Origin: Alphaproteobacteria bacterium
GTDB lineage: Bacteria; Pseudomonadota; Alphaproteobacteria; Rhizobiales; Hyphomicrobiaceae
Reading direction: 5' to 3'
Assembly: GCA_024279745.1 (NCBI GenBank)
Contig: JAJRRE010000439.1
Location: 1 to 6,655, forward strand
Length of the DNA: 6,655 nucleotides
Positions 5,835-6,655 of the stretch are shown piece by piece. The notes under the pieces are model-generated. The model had not been told where the DNA came from and ran no database searches. It saw nothing but the letters and a program-made list of their open reading frames with translations. How positions within the stretch are numbered: position 1 is the first letter of the stretch; every line of letters starts with the position of its first letter. The position numbers were made by a program, and so were the translations under genes.

Positions 5835-6654
5835 CGGATGCGACTTTTGAAATTGTGTCCGGTTCATTCCTTGTGATCGAAGCGCCGGCACAACTTGCAT
5901 GTAAGCCGTTGATCCGCGCCGCATGATCGCGCGCCATTACTAATGCGGCCATCAGGCTGGCAGGGCTGGCGGTACCGGTGCCGGCAATGTCGAAGGCTGT
6001 GCCATGATCGGGCGAGGTGCGTGTGAAGGGTAATCCCAATGTCACATTCACCCCCTGATCGAACGCCAATGTTTTAAGGGGGATCAATGCCTGATCATGA
6101 TACATCGCTATCACCGCATCATAACGCGTGCGCGCTTTGGCATGAAATAATGTGTCGGCCGGGTGAGGACCGGTTACGGTGAGCCCTTGTTCGTTGAGCG
6201 CGGCAATAGCGGGCGCGATGATGGCGGCGTCCTCGCGCCCCATTCTGCCGCCTTCGCCCGCATGAGGGTTAAGTCCGGCAATGGCCAGGCGCGGCGCGGC
6301 AATGCCAAAATCGCGGCGCAAAGCCGCTTGTGTGATATGCGCAGTCTTTATGATTAACTCCTGGCTAATAAGCGGTGCAACGTCTTTTAGCGGAATGTGG
6401 ACGGTAACGGGAACAACGCGCAGCTCTTCGCTGGCCAGCATCATCACCGGAAAAACTGGTTGTTGGTCCTGGGGTGCGCCAGGGCCAGCCGCATTATGAC
6501 GGGCGGCCAATTGTGCGAGAAATTCCGTATGGCCAGGATGTTGAAACCCCGCTTCATAGAGCGTCTGCTTGGCGATAGGGTTAGTGACGACGGCGCTCGC
6601 CTGGCCGCTGATCACAGCGCTCACCGCCAGTTCAATCGACGCGATGACAGCGGC
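5827..6654 (-). CDS. pdxA: 4-hydroxythreonine-4-phosphate dehydrogenase PdxA, 5' end outside the window
   Basis: NAD-dependent and metal-dependent enzyme of the DXP route to vitamin B6. It oxidises 4-phosphohydroxy-L-threonine, which decarboxylates to 3-amino-2-oxopropyl phosphate for PdxJ. The frame is open to the right edge, and the GTG at 6624 is internal: residues before it (AAVIASIELA) still fit the family. The 275 residues present show VVTNPIAK (22-29), PGHTEFLA with His42, and three metal-ligand histidines: His86 in VTVHIPL, His131 in GLNPHAGEGG and His186 in MYHDQ. Their 45- and 55-residue spacing equals that of E. coli His166, His211 and His266, so about 80 N-terminal residues are missing. 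RTSPDHGTAFDIAG (212-225) is also typical. The C-terminus SKVASDV is coded over the rsmA start. In related genomes surA and lptD often lie upstream of pdxA. Confidence 0.96.
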   Translation of the reverse strand, partial: AAVIASIELAVSAVISGQASAVVTNPIAKQTLYEAGFQHPGHTEFLAQLAARHNAAGPGAPQDQQPVFPVMMLASEELRVVPVTVHIPLKDVAPLISQELIIKTAHITQAALRRDFGIAAPRLAIAGLNPHAGEGGRMGREDAAIIAPAIAALNEQGLTVTGPHPADTLFHAKARTRYDAVIAMYHDQALIPLKTLAFDQGVNVTLGLPFTRTSPDHGTAFDIAGTGTASPASLMAALVMARDHAARINGLHASCAGASITRNEPDTISKVASDV

Positions 6655-6655
6655 C

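Noticed and set aside
5485..5850. 121-codon + strand frame over rsmA, rich in Gly/Arg
   Set aside because: It is antisense to conserved RsmA motifs, and its glycine runs come from the 12-bp repeat on the other strand.
5835..5924. Longer RsmA starting at 5924 or 5867
   Set aside because: These starts would overlap pdxA by 98 or 41 nt. The AAGGA before 5867 touches the ATG with no spacer, and ATG 5834 gives the compact overlap typical of coupled genes.

Overview
The window carries six housekeeping genes of an alphaproteobacterium. The best guess is Hyphomicrobiales (Rhizobiales) or a close relative. This rests on the gene order fabF-mltG-yicC-gmk facing rsmA-pdxA, which I recall as common in that group, on the very Rhizobiales-like FabF sequence, and on the long disordered ends of MltG. 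The taxon is an inference from recalled family patterns, not a database result. The sequence is moderately GC-rich throughout, and no gene looks foreign in composition by eye.

Layout. On the + strand are the 3' three-quarters of fabF (2-976, cut by the left edge), a long 463-nt gap, mltG (1440-2951), a 277-nt gap with a plausible promoter, then yicC (3229-4116) and gmk (4109-4771), which overlap by 8 nt. On the - strand, converging on gmk with only 52 nt between stop codons, are rsmA (5834-4824) and, upstream of it, pdxA (6654-5827, cut by the right edge), which overlap by 8 nt. No tRNA, rRNA, CRISPR array, intact insertion sequence, toxin-antitoxin pair or phage gene is visible.

How the genes fit together. 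FabF elongates fatty acids for membrane lipids. MltG cuts nascent glycan strands in the inner membrane and helps set peptidoglycan chain length. YicC is an RNA-processing endoribonuclease. Gmk makes GDP from GMP. RsmA dimethylates 16S rRNA late in 30S assembly. PdxA makes the amino-ketone precursor of pyridoxal phosphate. They form a growth-linked cluster rather than one pathway. yicC-gmk and pdxA-rsmA look like two translationally coupled pairs.

I found no new biological system. The points worth a second look are small: an in-frame 12-bp minisatellite that builds a Pro/Asn-rich N-terminal extension on RsmA; a gmk gene with no possible ATG start; paired palindromes next to the mltG ribosome-binding site; a perfect 15-bp palindrome over the likely yicC -10 box; and a 22-bp-period direct repeat in the large fabF-mltG gap.
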